Shown here piece by piece: positions 35,899-44,392 of a stretch of DNA of 64,000 nt (the first letter of the stretch is position 1; the number at the start of each line of letters is the position of its first letter). Source of the DNA: Streptomyces sp. MP131-18 (GTDB taxonomy: Bacteria > Actinomycetota > Actinomycetes > Streptomycetales > Streptomycetaceae); contig NZ_LZNS01000001.1 of the NCBI RefSeq assembly GCF_001984575.1, positions 7,553,061 through 7,617,060 of the forward strand. The letters are read 5' to 3'. A program made the position numbers and the translations under genes. The notes under the pieces are model-generated. The model was not told the DNA's origin. It worked only from the letters and a program-made list of their open reading frames with translations, and ran no database searches.

Positions 35899-37584
35899 CT
35901 ACAGCGCGGACAGTTCGGCGACCAGGTCGTCCAGCCCGAGCGAGCCCTGCGAAAGCGCCGCCATGTGCCACTTCTTCGCGTCGAACGCCGCACCGTGCGC
36001 GGCCCGCGCCGCCTCCCGGCCGCGCAGCCAGGCCCGTTCGCCCAGCTTGTAACCGATGGCCTGACCCGGCATGCCCAGGTAGCGCACCAGCTCGCTCTCC
36101 ACGAAATCGCCCGGGCGCCCGCTGTGGCGGCCGAAGAACTCCTGCGCGAGCTCCGGCGTCCAGCGGCCGCCCGGGTGGAAGGGGGAGTCGGAAGGAATGG
36201 GCAGCTCCAGGTGCATGCCGATGTCGATGATCACCCGCACCGCGCGCATCATCTGGCAGTCCAGGTAGCCGAGCCGGCGCTCGGCGTTGTACAGGAAGCC
36301 CAGCTCGTCCATCAGCCGTTCCGCGTACAGGGCCCAGCCCTCGGCGTTCGCGCTGACCATGCCCACGGTCGTCTGGTAACGGGACAGGTCCTCGGCGACG
36401 TGCACCCACTGCGCCAGCTGGAGGTGGTGGCCGGGCACCCCCTCGTGGTACCAGGTCGACACCAGGTCGTAGACGGGGAAACGGGTCAGGCCCTGGGTGG
36501 GCAGCCATGTGCGGCCCGGCCGGGAGAAGTCCAGCGAAGGGCTGGTGTAGTACGGGGCCGCGGCGCTGCCGGGGGGCGCGATCATCGACTCCACGCGCTT
36601 GACCCGGTCCGCCAGCTCGAAGTGCGTGCCGTCCAGGGCGCCGATCGCGTCGTCCATCAGCCGCTGCAACCAGGCCCGCACCTCCTCCACGCCCTCCACG
36701 GCCTCGCCCTCGGTCTCCAGGTGGCGCAGCGCCTCCCACGGGGTCGCGCCCGGCAGGATCTTCTCCGCCTCGGCCCGCATCTCCGTGTGCAGCCGGTGGA
36801 ACTCCGACCAGCCATACGCGTAGGCGTCGTCGAGGTCCAGGTCGGTGCCGTTCCAGTAGCGCACCCAGCGCGCGTACCGTTCGCGGCCCACGATCTCGGG
36901 CGCGCCCTCCACCGCGGGCGCGTAGGTGTCCCGCAGCCAGTCCCGCAGCGTCGCCACGCCATCCGTCGCCTCGCGTGCCGCGGCGTCGAGCTCCGCGCGC
37001 AGCGCCTCGGGTCCGCCGGACACGAACTGGGTGAACCAGCCGCCGCCCGGCGCGCCGACCCACTCGCCGAGCTGCCCGATCACCGTCGCCACCTGGCGCG
37101 GGCCGGCCGGCAGGGAACGGCCCAGGCCCTCCGCGAGCGAGATCCGGTAGCCGTCCAGGGCCGCGGGCACCGCCCGCAGGCGCCGTGCCACGGCGGCCCA
37201 GTCCTCGTCCGTGTCGGTCGGCGTGATGGTGAAAACCTCGCGCACGGAGTGCACGGGGGAGTGGATATTGCTGACGGCGCGCAGCGGTTCGCCCGCCTCG
37301 TGCACCGCGAGCTCCGCGGTCAGCCGCTCCCGCAGCAGCCGGGCGCACCGGCGCTCCGCGTCGCTGTCTCCGTCCGGCAGCCCTTCCCCGGCGGGCAGCC
37401 GGTCGAGGGTCGTACGGGCGAGGTCCGCCAGGGCGTCCGCTCCGGCGGGCGAGAAGTCGGGCAGCCGGTCGGCGCTCCCGGGGACCCCGAGGAAGGTTCC
37501 GGTGATCGGTTCCAGCTCGACCAGCTCGTCGACGTAGGAATCGGCGAGACGGCGGGGGAGCAGTGCATGTGGGTCTTCTGACAT
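35899..37584 (-). CDS. DUF885 family metallo-protein
   Basis: A 561-aa protein of the DUF885 family, common in actinobacteria. The signature YHEGVPGHHLQLAQ resembles a zinc-peptidase HExxH variant, and YNAERRLGYLDCQMMRAVRVIIDIGMHL and PGQAIGYKLGERAWL are the other conserved blocks. No signal peptide is seen, so it is cytoplasmic. A metallopeptidase activity is often proposed but not established. It ends near the rhodanese gene on the opposite strand. Confidence 0.9.
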   Translation of the reverse strand: MSEDPHALLPRRLADSYVDELVELEPITGTFLGVPGSADRLPDFSPAGADALADLARTTLDRLPAGEGLPDGDSDAERRCARLLRERLTAELAVHEAGEPLRAVSNIHSPVHSVREVFTITPTDTDEDWAAVARRLRAVPAALDGYRISLAEGLGRSLPAGPRQVATVIGQLGEWVGAPGGGWFTQFVSGGPEALRAELDAAAREATDGVATLRDWLRDTYAPAVEGAPEIVGRERYARWVRYWNGTDLDLDDAYAYGWSEFHRLHTEMRAEAEKILPGATPWEALRHLETEGEAVEGVEEVRAWLQRLMDDAIGALDGTHFELADRVKRVESMIAPPGSAAAPYYTSPSLDFSRPGRTWLPTQGLTRFPVYDLVSTWYHEGVPGHHLQLAQWVHVAEDLSRYQTTVGMVSANAEGWALYAERLMDELGFLYNAERRLGYLDCQMMRAVRVIIDIGMHLELPIPSDSPFHPGGRWTPELAQEFFGRHSGRPGDFVESELVRYLGMPGQAIGYKLGERAWLRGREAARAAHGAAFDAKKWHMAALSQGSLGLDDLVAELSAL

Positions 37585-37659
37585 GGACCCATCCTGATAC
37601 GCGCGGGCCGGTTCGTCACCACCGGCCCGCGCGTCTTCACGCTCTCCCCGCGGCGTGGT

Positions 37660-38298
37660 TCAGCCGCCGGCCGGCGCGGGCAGGATGGCCGGAAGCGGGG
37701 ACAGCCGCGCGGTGAGTACGAGCGCGCCCTCCTCGGCCCGGTGCTCGACGGCCAGGCCGGAGCCGCGCATCACCGCGGCCATGCCCGCGCCCGAACCGGG
37801 CAGCACGGCGTACACCACCTCGCGGCGGGCCCGTGCGGCCACCGCCAGCAGCGACCGCAGCAGCGCGCTCCCCACGCCGAGCCGCTGCCAGGCGTCCTCC
37901 ACCAGCAGCGCGACCTCCGACTCCTCGTCGTCCCACAGCAGATGGCCGAGCGCCACGACCTGGCCGTCCGCCGTCTCGGCGACGACACTCTGCCCGTGAC
38001 GCGGGTTCAGCAGGTGCGCGAGGTAGTGGTCGGCCTCCCCGGCGGGGCCGTGGTAGCGCTGGGCCAGGGTCTGCGGCGAGCACCTGGCGTGCATCGCCCG
38101 AGCGGCGGGCAGGTCGGCGGGCCCGGCCGCCCGCAGAACGAGCCGGTGGCCACCGGCCGTTACCATCTCGCGCCGCGGCTCGTTCGCTGGTGCGGCCGTG
38201 GCCGGACAGGGCCGCCCCGACCGGTAACCACCGGTCGGGGGCACAAGCCGGAGGCGGGGGAAGCGAATCGAGCCGCGGGGTAGGTCGGAGTCTGCCAT
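37660..38298 (-). CDS. GNAT-family acetyltransferase
   Basis: A 212-aa protein whose GNAT core starts at about residue 45 (VTAGGHRLVLRAAGPADLPAARAMHARCS). The acetyl-CoA loop is WQRLGVGSALLRSLLAVA, matching R/QxxGxG/A. The first 44 residues are basic and low-complexity, so translation may begin at the ATG at 38166 instead; neither start has a clear Shine-Dalgarno. Substrate unknown. Confidence 0.85.
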   Translation of the reverse strand: MADSDLPRGSIRFPRLRLVPPTGGYRSGRPCPATAAPANEPRREMVTAGGHRLVLRAAGPADLPAARAMHARCSPQTLAQRYHGPAGEADHYLAHLLNPRHGQSVVAETADGQVVALGHLLWDDEESEVALLVEDAWQRLGVGSALLRSLLAVAARARREVVYAVLPGSGAGMAAVMRGSGLAVEHRAEEGALVLTARLSPLPAILPAPAGG

Positions 38299-38580
38299 GT
38301 AAGCACTCTCGCGCTCCGTTGTTGCGCGATCACGAACGCCCTGTGACCGGAGGGTAAAGGAGGCTTACGCGAAAAATGTGCCGTTCGCGGCTCCTGGGGC
38401 ACATGGTGCCTCGGGCGTCGCCCGCGGCAGCAGCCGCACCGTTCATACGATACCGGCGGGCGGTACGTCGCCCCGACAGCCGGTCGCGTTCGCGCCGGTC
38501 ATCGGGGCGTCGCGCACGCCGTGCCCACGATGGCGTCGGCTGCCCGGCTATCGGCTCCTCCTGTCGGCGTCGTCAACACC

Positions 38581-39484
38581 TCAGATCCAGGACGGCGGTT
38601 CGGTGATGGTGAGGATCACGGCCACGGCCGGCCACCCCGGAGCGCCGCCGAAGAGCAGGGCGTGGCCGCCCGCGTCGAGCCGCCCGGTGCGCGGCAGATG
38701 CGACCGGGAGAAGTCCAGGCCCAGCGGGTCCATGATGGAGTTCCGGGTGGTCGCCTCGTCGCCGTTGGGCACGAGGACCCAGCGCAGGTCGGAGACGTCC
38801 ATGCGGCCTAGCCCACGGTGGCGAGCGCGGTCTCGGAGCAGGCTTTCGCGTTGAACTGCTGCGCGCGCTCCACGGTTTCGATCCGCCGGCCCGCTGACCC
38901 GGTAGGCGGAACAGCGGCTCGTCGCCGCGCGCCATCGCCTCGAACTCCGGATGGACCTGGGAGACGACCGCGTCGACGCGGTCGAAGCCGGCGGCCGGGC
39001 TGATCACGACGGAGCTGGCCGCGTCCGCGGCGGTCACGCCCATCGGCCCGCTGTCCCCCGGTTGAACAACGGCGGGTTGTAGTTGTCCGCGGTGGTGAGC
39101 AGGATGTCCGCCGCCGGCTGTCCGGCTGGTACGAGAGCAGGCCGGCGGCCAGCTCGACACCGGTGGGCATGCTGTTGCAGCCATTGCGTATCTCGGTGCC
39201 GTCGGCCCCCGTGACGCCCAGCTCGCGCATGATGTGCGCCGACGGCGACCACATTTCGGGCCCCTGGTAGAACGTCGAGCCGTGCGGCACCGTTCCGATC
39301 GCGGCGGCGCCGCCGGGGGAGCGGCCGAGCGCTGTCCGCGCGGCCCGCACGGTCATGTCGGGTGGCGACTCCGCCCCGGCGATCAGAACGCTGCGCAGAC
39401 CGCTTTCGGCGAAGGCCGTGGCGTCGTACAGGCCCGCGACGACCGCCTCGGACGCGGCGTGGGCGGGCGGCAGCCAGCAGCCGA
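38581..39484 (-). pseudogene. KAS III-like ketosynthase remnant with four frameshifts
   Basis: Pieces of one thiolase-fold protein read in order on the minus strand through successive frames: WLPPAHAASEAVVAGLYDA to GVELAAGLLSYQPDS; ADILLTTADNYNPPLFNRG; DSGPMGVTAADAASSVVISPAAGFDRVD to LFRLPGQ; IETVERAQQFNAKACSETALATVG; and MDVSDLRWVLVPNGDEATTRNSIMDPLGL to the stop at 38581. The active Cys appears to be in NGCNSM and the late Asn in PNGDEAT. Shifts fall near 39118, 39055-39059, 38890-38905 and 38808-38813, each repaired by adding one base. The first 15-20 residues are missing, replaced by a methyltransferase fragment. Confidence 0.8.
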
Positions 39485-39733
39485 CGCGGCGGCCAGCTCC
39501 ACCGCGGACTCGGCGATGTCGAGTCCGATGACCCGCCGGAAGTGCGGCGCCAGCCACTGCGTCTGCCGGCCGTTGCCGCACCCGATGTCGACCAGCGGCA
39601 GCAGCGGGTCGGCGTGGTCACGGAACAGCGGCAGATGCCGCGCCGCTGTCAGCTGGGGCGACGAGTCCCAGAGGGCGGCTCCGGGCGCGGCCGGCAGCGT
39701 CGACCAGCAGGCGTCCCAGGCCGGGCCGGTCAT
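39485..39733 (-). pseudogene. SAM methyltransferase remnant, N-terminal part only
   Basis: From the ATG at 39733 the frame reads a methyltransferase start with LVDIGCGNGRQTQWL (SAM motif I) and VIGLDIAESAVELA. It then joins directly to KAS III-like sequence, about 80 residues in, so the C-terminal two thirds are gone. The frame runs on out of register to a later stop. Its ATG overlaps the stop of the adenylation fragment (ATGA), so all three pieces were once one operon. Confidence 0.75.
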
Positions 39734-40503
39734 GCGCCGACTTCCTGCGCCACCAGGCCGCCGAGCGCGGCGCGGTCGGCTTTTCCGTTCGGGGTGCGGG
39801 GAAACCCGCTGACCACGTGTAACGCGTCGATGCTCATGTACGGCGGCAGGAAGACCGCACAGTGCCGTCGCAGCTCCGCGAGCCCGGGCGCACGGCCGGT
39901 CCCGGGGACCACGAAGGCGTGCAGCCGCGCGTCCAGATCGGCGCCCACGACGAGCACCACCGCGTCGCGCACCGCCTCGTGCGCGACGAGCACGCCGTCC
40001 ACCTCGGCCGGCTCGATCCGGTAGCCGCGGACCTTCGCCATGTCGTCGACCCGGCCCCGGTACTCCAGCAGACCGTCGGCGTCGTACCGGCCGAGATCAC
40101 CGGTGCGGTACGGACCGACCTGTGGCTCCCCGTCCCAGTAGCCGAGCATGACGGTCGGGCCGCTGACCAGGATCTCGCCGTCGTCCAGCGACACTTCGTC
40201 TCCGGCGACGGGCGATCCGATCGGAACGGCCGCGGTGCGCGCGAGGTCGGCGGCCGTCACCTCGTACGAGGTGCACACGGTGGTCTCCGTCGGGCCGTAC
40301 CAGTTGAGCATCCGGACGCCGGGCCACCCGCGGCGCAGGTCCTTCAGCTGCTTCAGCGGAAAGCGCTCGCCGGCGAAGATGCAGGCGCGCAGCGTCCCCG
40401 GCCCGCGTTCGAGCAGCTCGCCGTACTCGGCCATGAGCACCAGCGCGGACGGCACCGAGTACCAGACCGTGGCGTTCAGGATGCCCCGGAGCCGGGCCGG
40501 GCG
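39730..40503 (-). pseudogene. Adenylation (AMP-binding) domain, C-terminal half only
   Basis: The open frame from about 40503 carries the later adenylation-domain motifs in order: NWYGPTETTV (A5), GEILVSGPTVMLGYW (A6), YRTGDLGRYDADGLLEYRGRVDDMAKVRGYRIEP (A7-A8) and FPRTPNGKADR (A10, with the catalytic Lys). The N-terminal half with the AMP-binding A3 loop is absent: an in-frame TGA lies just upstream and the DNA beyond belongs to the divergent sigma factor region. It resembles stand-alone amino-acid:carrier-protein ligases. Truncated, so inactive as an adenylating enzyme. Confidence 0.8.
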
Positions 40504-40623
40504 TCACGCACGTCCGCTCCGCAGCAACGCACCCGACGAAGAAGACGACGGCGGGGAGACGGATCGGGCACCGGTGCGGGCCCCGACTGGACACATCCGA
40601 GCCGCCTCGGGTGGGATGAAGCC

Positions 40624-41529
40624 GTGGCGGACGACGAGGATGACAAGGCACTGGCAGTTTTCGAGGAGCACCGCGGCACCCTGTTCGGCGTGGCCTATCG
40701 CATGCTCGGTCGCGTCAGCGACGCCGAGGATCTGGTGCAGGAGGCGTGGCTGCGCTGGTCGGGCGCGCCGCGGGACGACGTGGCCGAGCCGCGCGCCTAC
40801 CTGGTCCGGGTCGTCACCCGTCTGTCCATCGACCGCCTGCGGCAGCTGACCGCCCGCCGCGAGACCTACGTGGGCCCCTGGCTGCCGGAGCCGCTGCCGA
40901 CCGACCGGGCCGCCGCGGGTCCGCAGTCGGCGCCGGACGGCGCGGAGCGCGCGGTCCTGGCCGAGACCGTCTCCTACGCCGTGCTGCTCGTGATGGAGTC
41001 GCTGTCCCCGCTGGAGCGTGCGGTGTTCGTGCTGCGCGAGGCGTTCGGCCTGCCGTATGCGGAGATCGCCGCCGCGCTCGGGCGCAGCGAGTCCGCGGTG
41101 CGGCAGCTGTCGGGGCGTGCCAGGCGGCACATGACGGAACGCCGCCCCCGCTTCGTCGTCGACACCGGGCAGCAGCGCGACCTCACCGAACGCTTCCTCG
41201 CCGCCGCCACGCAGGGCGACCTCGACGGCCTGCTGGCGATCCTCGCGCCCGAGGTGAGTTTCGTCGGCGACAGCGGCGGCAAGGCCAAGGCGCCGGTGCG
41301 GGTCATCAAGGGCGCGGACAAGGTCGGCAGGTTCAGCGCGGGCATCGGCCGGCAGGCGCCGCCGGCGGCCGCTTTCCACTTCCTCGACGTGAACGGGGGG
41401 ATCGCGCTGCTGATCACCAGCGAGGGCAGGCCGCACAGCCTGCTCCTGCTGGACATCGCCGACGGCCGAATCCAGCGGGTCTACCTCGTGGCCAACCCGG
41501 ACAAGATCGGCCATCTGCGGCTCGGCTGA
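40624..41529 (+). CDS. ECF41-type sigma factor (SigJ-like) with C-terminal SnoaL domain
   Basis: A 301-aa sigma-70 factor from the GTG at 40624. Sigma region 2 (FEEHRGTLFGVAYRMLGRVSDAEDLVQEAWLRW) and region 4 (SPLERAVFVLREAFGLPYAEIAAALGRSESAVRQLSGRARRHM) are clear. A SnoaL-like extension of about 100 residues ends with NPDKIGHL, close to the NPDK motif of the ECF41 group. In that group the extension tunes activity in place of an anti-sigma factor. The convergent SDR gene ends 12 bases away and may be part of the response. No anti-sigma gene lies nearby. Confidence 0.9.
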   Translation: MADDEDDKALAVFEEHRGTLFGVAYRMLGRVSDAEDLVQEAWLRWSGAPRDDVAEPRAYLVRVVTRLSIDRLRQLTARRETYVGPWLPEPLPTDRAAAGPQSAPDGAERAVLAETVSYAVLLVMESLSPLERAVFVLREAFGLPYAEIAAALGRSESAVRQLSGRARRHMTERRPRFVVDTGQQRDLTERFLAAATQGDLDGLLAILAPEVSFVGDSGGKAKAPVRVIKGADKVGRFSAGIGRQAPPAAAFHFLDVNGGIALLITSEGRPHSLLLLDIADGRIQRVYLVANPDKIGHLRLG

Positions 41530-41540
41530 CCCGGCCCCGG

Positions 41541-42353
41541 CTACAGGCCGCCGGAGACGCGCAGTACCGCGCCCGTGGTGTACGACGCCTCGTCCGACAG
41601 CAGCCACGCGACGGCGCCGGCGATCTCCTCGGGGCGGCCGGGCCGCTGCATCGGCACCCGGTCCTGCTTGCGCCACGGCCGCTGCGGGTCGCCCATGGTG
41701 GCGTGCATGTCGGTGAGAGTCATGCCGGGCTGCACCGAGTTGACCCGGACTCCCTCGGCGGCCAGTTCTTTCGCCAGGCCGGTCGTCAGCGTGTCGACGG
41801 CCGCCTTGGTCGCGGCGTAGTGCACGTACTCGCCGGGGCTGCCGAGCGTCGCGGCGGACGAGGAGATGTTGACGATCGAGCCGCCCGCGCCGCCGTGCCG
41901 GGTCGACATCGCGCGGGCGCCGCGCCGCGCGCACAGGAACGTGCCCAGCACGTTGACGTCGACGACCCGCCGCATCACGTCGGTGGTCGTCTCGGTGAAC
42001 CGGCCGAGGGGTCCGGTCACTCCGGCGTTGTTCACCAGGCCCGTCACGGGGCCGAGTACCTCGGCCGTCGTGTCGAACAGCCGGTCGACCTCGATCTCCA
42101 CGGACACGTCGACCCGGACGGTCACCGCCGCCCGGCCCGCGGCGCGCACCTGCGCGGCGACCGCTTCCGCGGCGTCCTCGTCCGCCACCCAGCCGATCGC
42201 CAGATCGTGGCCCGCCGCGGCGAGCCGTACCGCGGTGGCCGCCCCGATGCCGCGGCTGCCGCCCGTCACCACCGTGACGCGCCGCCGCTGCCGTTCCGCA
42301 TCCGCGGGCCGGGCCGGATGGGGCGTCTGATCCTCTTGTTCGCTTTGATGCAC
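41541..42353 (-). CDS. Short-chain dehydrogenase/reductase (FabG-like)
   Basis: A 270-aa classical SDR: cofactor loop TGGSRGIG, NNAGV, catalytic Ser in NISSSAA, and YVHYAATK (Tyr-x3-Lys). The N-terminal 25 residues before the first strand are extra. It ends with a typical SDR tail (VLRVSGGL). It converges with the ECF41 sigma factor; oxidoreductases are common ECF41 neighbours. A GntR-type palindrome lies 24-37 bases upstream of its start. Substrate unknown. Confidence 0.92.
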   Translation of the reverse strand: MHQSEQEDQTPHPARPADAERQRRRVTVVTGGSRGIGAATAVRLAAAGHDLAIGWVADEDAAEAVAAQVRAAGRAAVTVRVDVSVEIEVDRLFDTTAEVLGPVTGLVNNAGVTGPLGRFTETTTDVMRRVVDVNVLGTFLCARRGARAMSTRHGGAGGSIVNISSSAATLGSPGEYVHYAATKAAVDTLTTGLAKELAAEGVRVNSVQPGMTLTDMHATMGDPQRPWRKQDRVPMQRPGRPEEIAGAVAWLLSDEASYTTGAVLRVSGGL

Positions 42354-42376
42354 GAACAGACCCTACGTGCCCCTGA

Positions 42377-42390
42377 TTGGTCTTGACCAA
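42377..42390. promoter_or_regulatory. GntR/HutC-type operator between the SDR and GntR genes
   Basis: TTGGTC-TT-GACCAA, a perfect 6-bp inverted repeat with a two-base centre. It closely matches the TGGTCTAGACCA class of sites bound by HutC-subfamily GntR regulators such as DasR. It lies in the divergent region 24 bases from the SDR start and 90 bases from the GntR start. Confidence 0.65.
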
Positions 42391-42479
42391 GCCACTCGCC
42401 CGGCCTAGGGTCGCTACATACGCAACAACCTTTCATAATCGCGCCGGCCAGGGACAGGACCGGCGCAGGGGGAGGCAGG

Positions 42480-43226
42480 GTGAGCATGAGCCGGCCCGAC
42501 CAGCAGCAGCCCGAGCCCAAGTACTGGCACCTCAAGACGGTTCTCTCGCAGGCGCTCGACACGGAGTTCTCCGTCGGCCAGACCCTGCCGAACGAACGGG
42601 AGCTCGCCGCCAGGTTCGGTGTCGCGCGAGCCACGCTCCGGCAGGCGCTCGACCAGCTGGAGCTGGAGGGCCGGCTCCAGCGCCGCCGCGGCGTCGGTAC
42701 CACCGTCGCGCCGCCGCGCTTCGGCGTGGACGTCAGTCCCGGGCAGCACACCTGGCCCGGCACCGCGGGCGACCCGTGGGTGGCGACCGACTGCACCGTG
42801 GCGGTGCCGCCCCGCGCGGTGGCCGATGCCCTGGGGGTGGCCGCCGACCGGCCCGTGGAGACCGTGCGGCGCACGCTGTTCACCCACGGCCAGCCGATCG
42901 GGACGGAGCACCTGTTCATCCCGCCCGGCGTGCTGCCCGCGGGGGAGGGGACGGACAACGCGCGCGGCGCGGACCGCGCCGGAGCCGTGCTCGCCCGCCT
43001 TCAGCTTCTTCCCTGGGGCGGCCGGGACCGCGCGGTGGAGCTGGGCTCCGCCGGGGCCGACGCGGCGCGGCTCCTCGACCGGCTGCCGGGCTCGCCGGTG
43101 CTGATCGTCACCACCGGGTACGCCTCCGGGGGCAGTCCCGTCGCCGTCGGGGTGGCCACCTACCGGGCCGACACCTGCCGCCTCACCTTCGGCGACCAGG
43201 AGCCGCTGTCCCTCACCGCGAGCTGA
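42480..43226 (+). CDS. GntR-family transcriptional regulator (HutC-like)
   Basis: A 248-aa regulator with a GntR winged helix at the N-terminus (LPNERELAARFGVARATLRQALDQLELEGRLQRRRGVGTTV) and a UTRA-like effector domain ending in YRADTCRLTFG, as in HutC/DasR relatives that sense small metabolites. GGAGG at 42471 favours GTG 42480 (4-base spacing) or ATG 42486 (10 bases). The divergent SDR and the palindrome between them suggest control of the SDR and of itself. Its end overlaps the convergent ROK gene by 14 bases. Confidence 0.92.
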   Translation: MSMSRPDQQQPEPKYWHLKTVLSQALDTEFSVGQTLPNERELAARFGVARATLRQALDQLELEGRLQRRRGVGTTVAPPRFGVDVSPGQHTWPGTAGDPWVATDCTVAVPPRAVADALGVAADRPVETVRRTLFTHGQPIGTEHLFIPPGVLPAGEGTDNARGADRAGAVLARLQLLPWGGRDRAVELGSAGADAARLLDRLPGSPVLIVTTGYASGGSPVAVGVATYRADTCRLTFGDQEPLSLTAS

Positions 43227-44370
43227 CCTCCCCGGTCACCGCGAACAGCTCCTCCTCCACCCGGTCGAGGGCCAGCCGTAGCGCGCCGGTGGCCACGGCA
43301 GCTCCGCCGAGCGCCGAGGCCACCACGCGCGGCGTGCGCAGACAGTAGCGCTCCAGCTCGTGGCGCAGCGGGTCGACCAGTCCGTCGAGGCCCGCCGCCC
43401 AGCCGCCGATGACCACCAGCTCCGGGTCCAGCGCCAGGACCAGCGCGGTCACGTCGTGCACCAGGCGCTCGACGAACCGGCCCACCGCGGCCCCGGCCCG
43501 CCGGTCGCCCCCGCGCGCCGCCGCGAACACCCGCGCCACCGCCTGCTCGTCCAGCGGGTCGAGCGGCTCGCCCGAGGTGGACAGCAGGCGCTCGGGAGTC
43601 GCCTGCCGGCCGAGCAGGTGCAGCGCCCCTATCTCCCCGGCCGCGCCGCCGTGCCCGCGGTGCAGCCGCCCGTCGATGAGCGACCCCGCGCCGGGGCTCA
43701 GCCCGGCCAGCACCATCACCACGTTGTCGGCGCCGGTCGCGGCCCCCACCCAGCGCTCCGCCAGCACGGCGGCGTTCGCGTCGTTCTCCACCAGGACCGG
43801 GCAGCCGAACGCCGCGGCGAGCCGTTCACCCAGCGGCAGTCCCGTCCAGCCTGGCAGCGCCGTGCACAGCCCCACCGACCCGTCCGCCACCACGATCCCC
43901 GGGCTGCCGACGCCGACCGCCCGCAGCGTGCCCGTGTCGACCTCGCACTGCGCCAGCAGCTCCGCGGCCACCGCCCGCACCCCGGCGAGGCGCGTCTCGG
44001 CCGTCGCCCGCGTGGGCACCTCGCGCGCCACCGAGCCGAGCCGGTGCCCGGCCAGGTCCGCCAGCACGGCGGAGAGCCGCCGCGCCCCGATCTCGATGCC
44101 GAGCAGCCGCCCGGCCTCCGCCCGGAACCGGAACCGGCGGGCCGGGCGCCCCGGGCGCCGCCCCTCCGCGGCCCCCGCTGCGCCGCTCTCGGCGACGAGA
44201 CCGGCCTCGGCCAGCCCTTCGAGCACCACGTCGAGCGTCGGCCGCGACAGACCCGTCGCGCGCGCCAGATCGGTCAGCGAAGAGGAGTCGGCCGCCCGCA
44301 ACGCGCGCAGCACCGCGGCCGAGTTGATCTTGCGGAGCAGCGACGGATCACCGCCGGTGAGACTCCCCAC
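43213..44370 (-). CDS. ROK-family transcriptional regulator
   Basis: A 385-aa ROK protein: an N-terminal winged helix (LLRKINSAAVLRALRAADSSSLTDLARATGLSRPTLDVVLEGLAEAGLV) fused to an actin-like ROK domain (LGIEIGARR, VENDANAAVLAE, HRGHGGAAGEIGALHL). The zinc-site cysteines of ROK sugar kinases are not seen, so it is a regulator of the NagC/XylR type rather than a kinase. It follows purB by 22 bases on the same strand. Effector sugar unknown. Confidence 0.92.
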   Translation of the reverse strand: MGSLTGGDPSLLRKINSAAVLRALRAADSSSLTDLARATGLSRPTLDVVLEGLAEAGLVAESGAAGAAEGRRPGRPARRFRFRAEAGRLLGIEIGARRLSAVLADLAGHRLGSVAREVPTRATAETRLAGVRAVAAELLAQCEVDTGTLRAVGVGSPGIVVADGSVGLCTALPGWTGLPLGERLAAAFGCPVLVENDANAAVLAERWVGAATGADNVVMVLAGLSPGAGSLIDGRLHRGHGGAAGEIGALHLLGRQATPERLLSTSGEPLDPLDEQAVARVFAAARGGDRRAGAAVGRFVERLVHDVTALVLALDPELVVIGGWAAGLDGLVDPLRHELERYCLRTPRVVASALGGAAVATGALRLALDRVEEELFAVTGEVSSR

Positions 44371-44392
44371 ACCCGCCTCCCGCGCCAGAACG

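Noticed and set aside
42441-42466. Seven-base inverted repeat in the GntR 5' region as a riboswitch or terminator
   Set aside because: Short arms with a 12-base loop in very GC-rich DNA; expected by chance.
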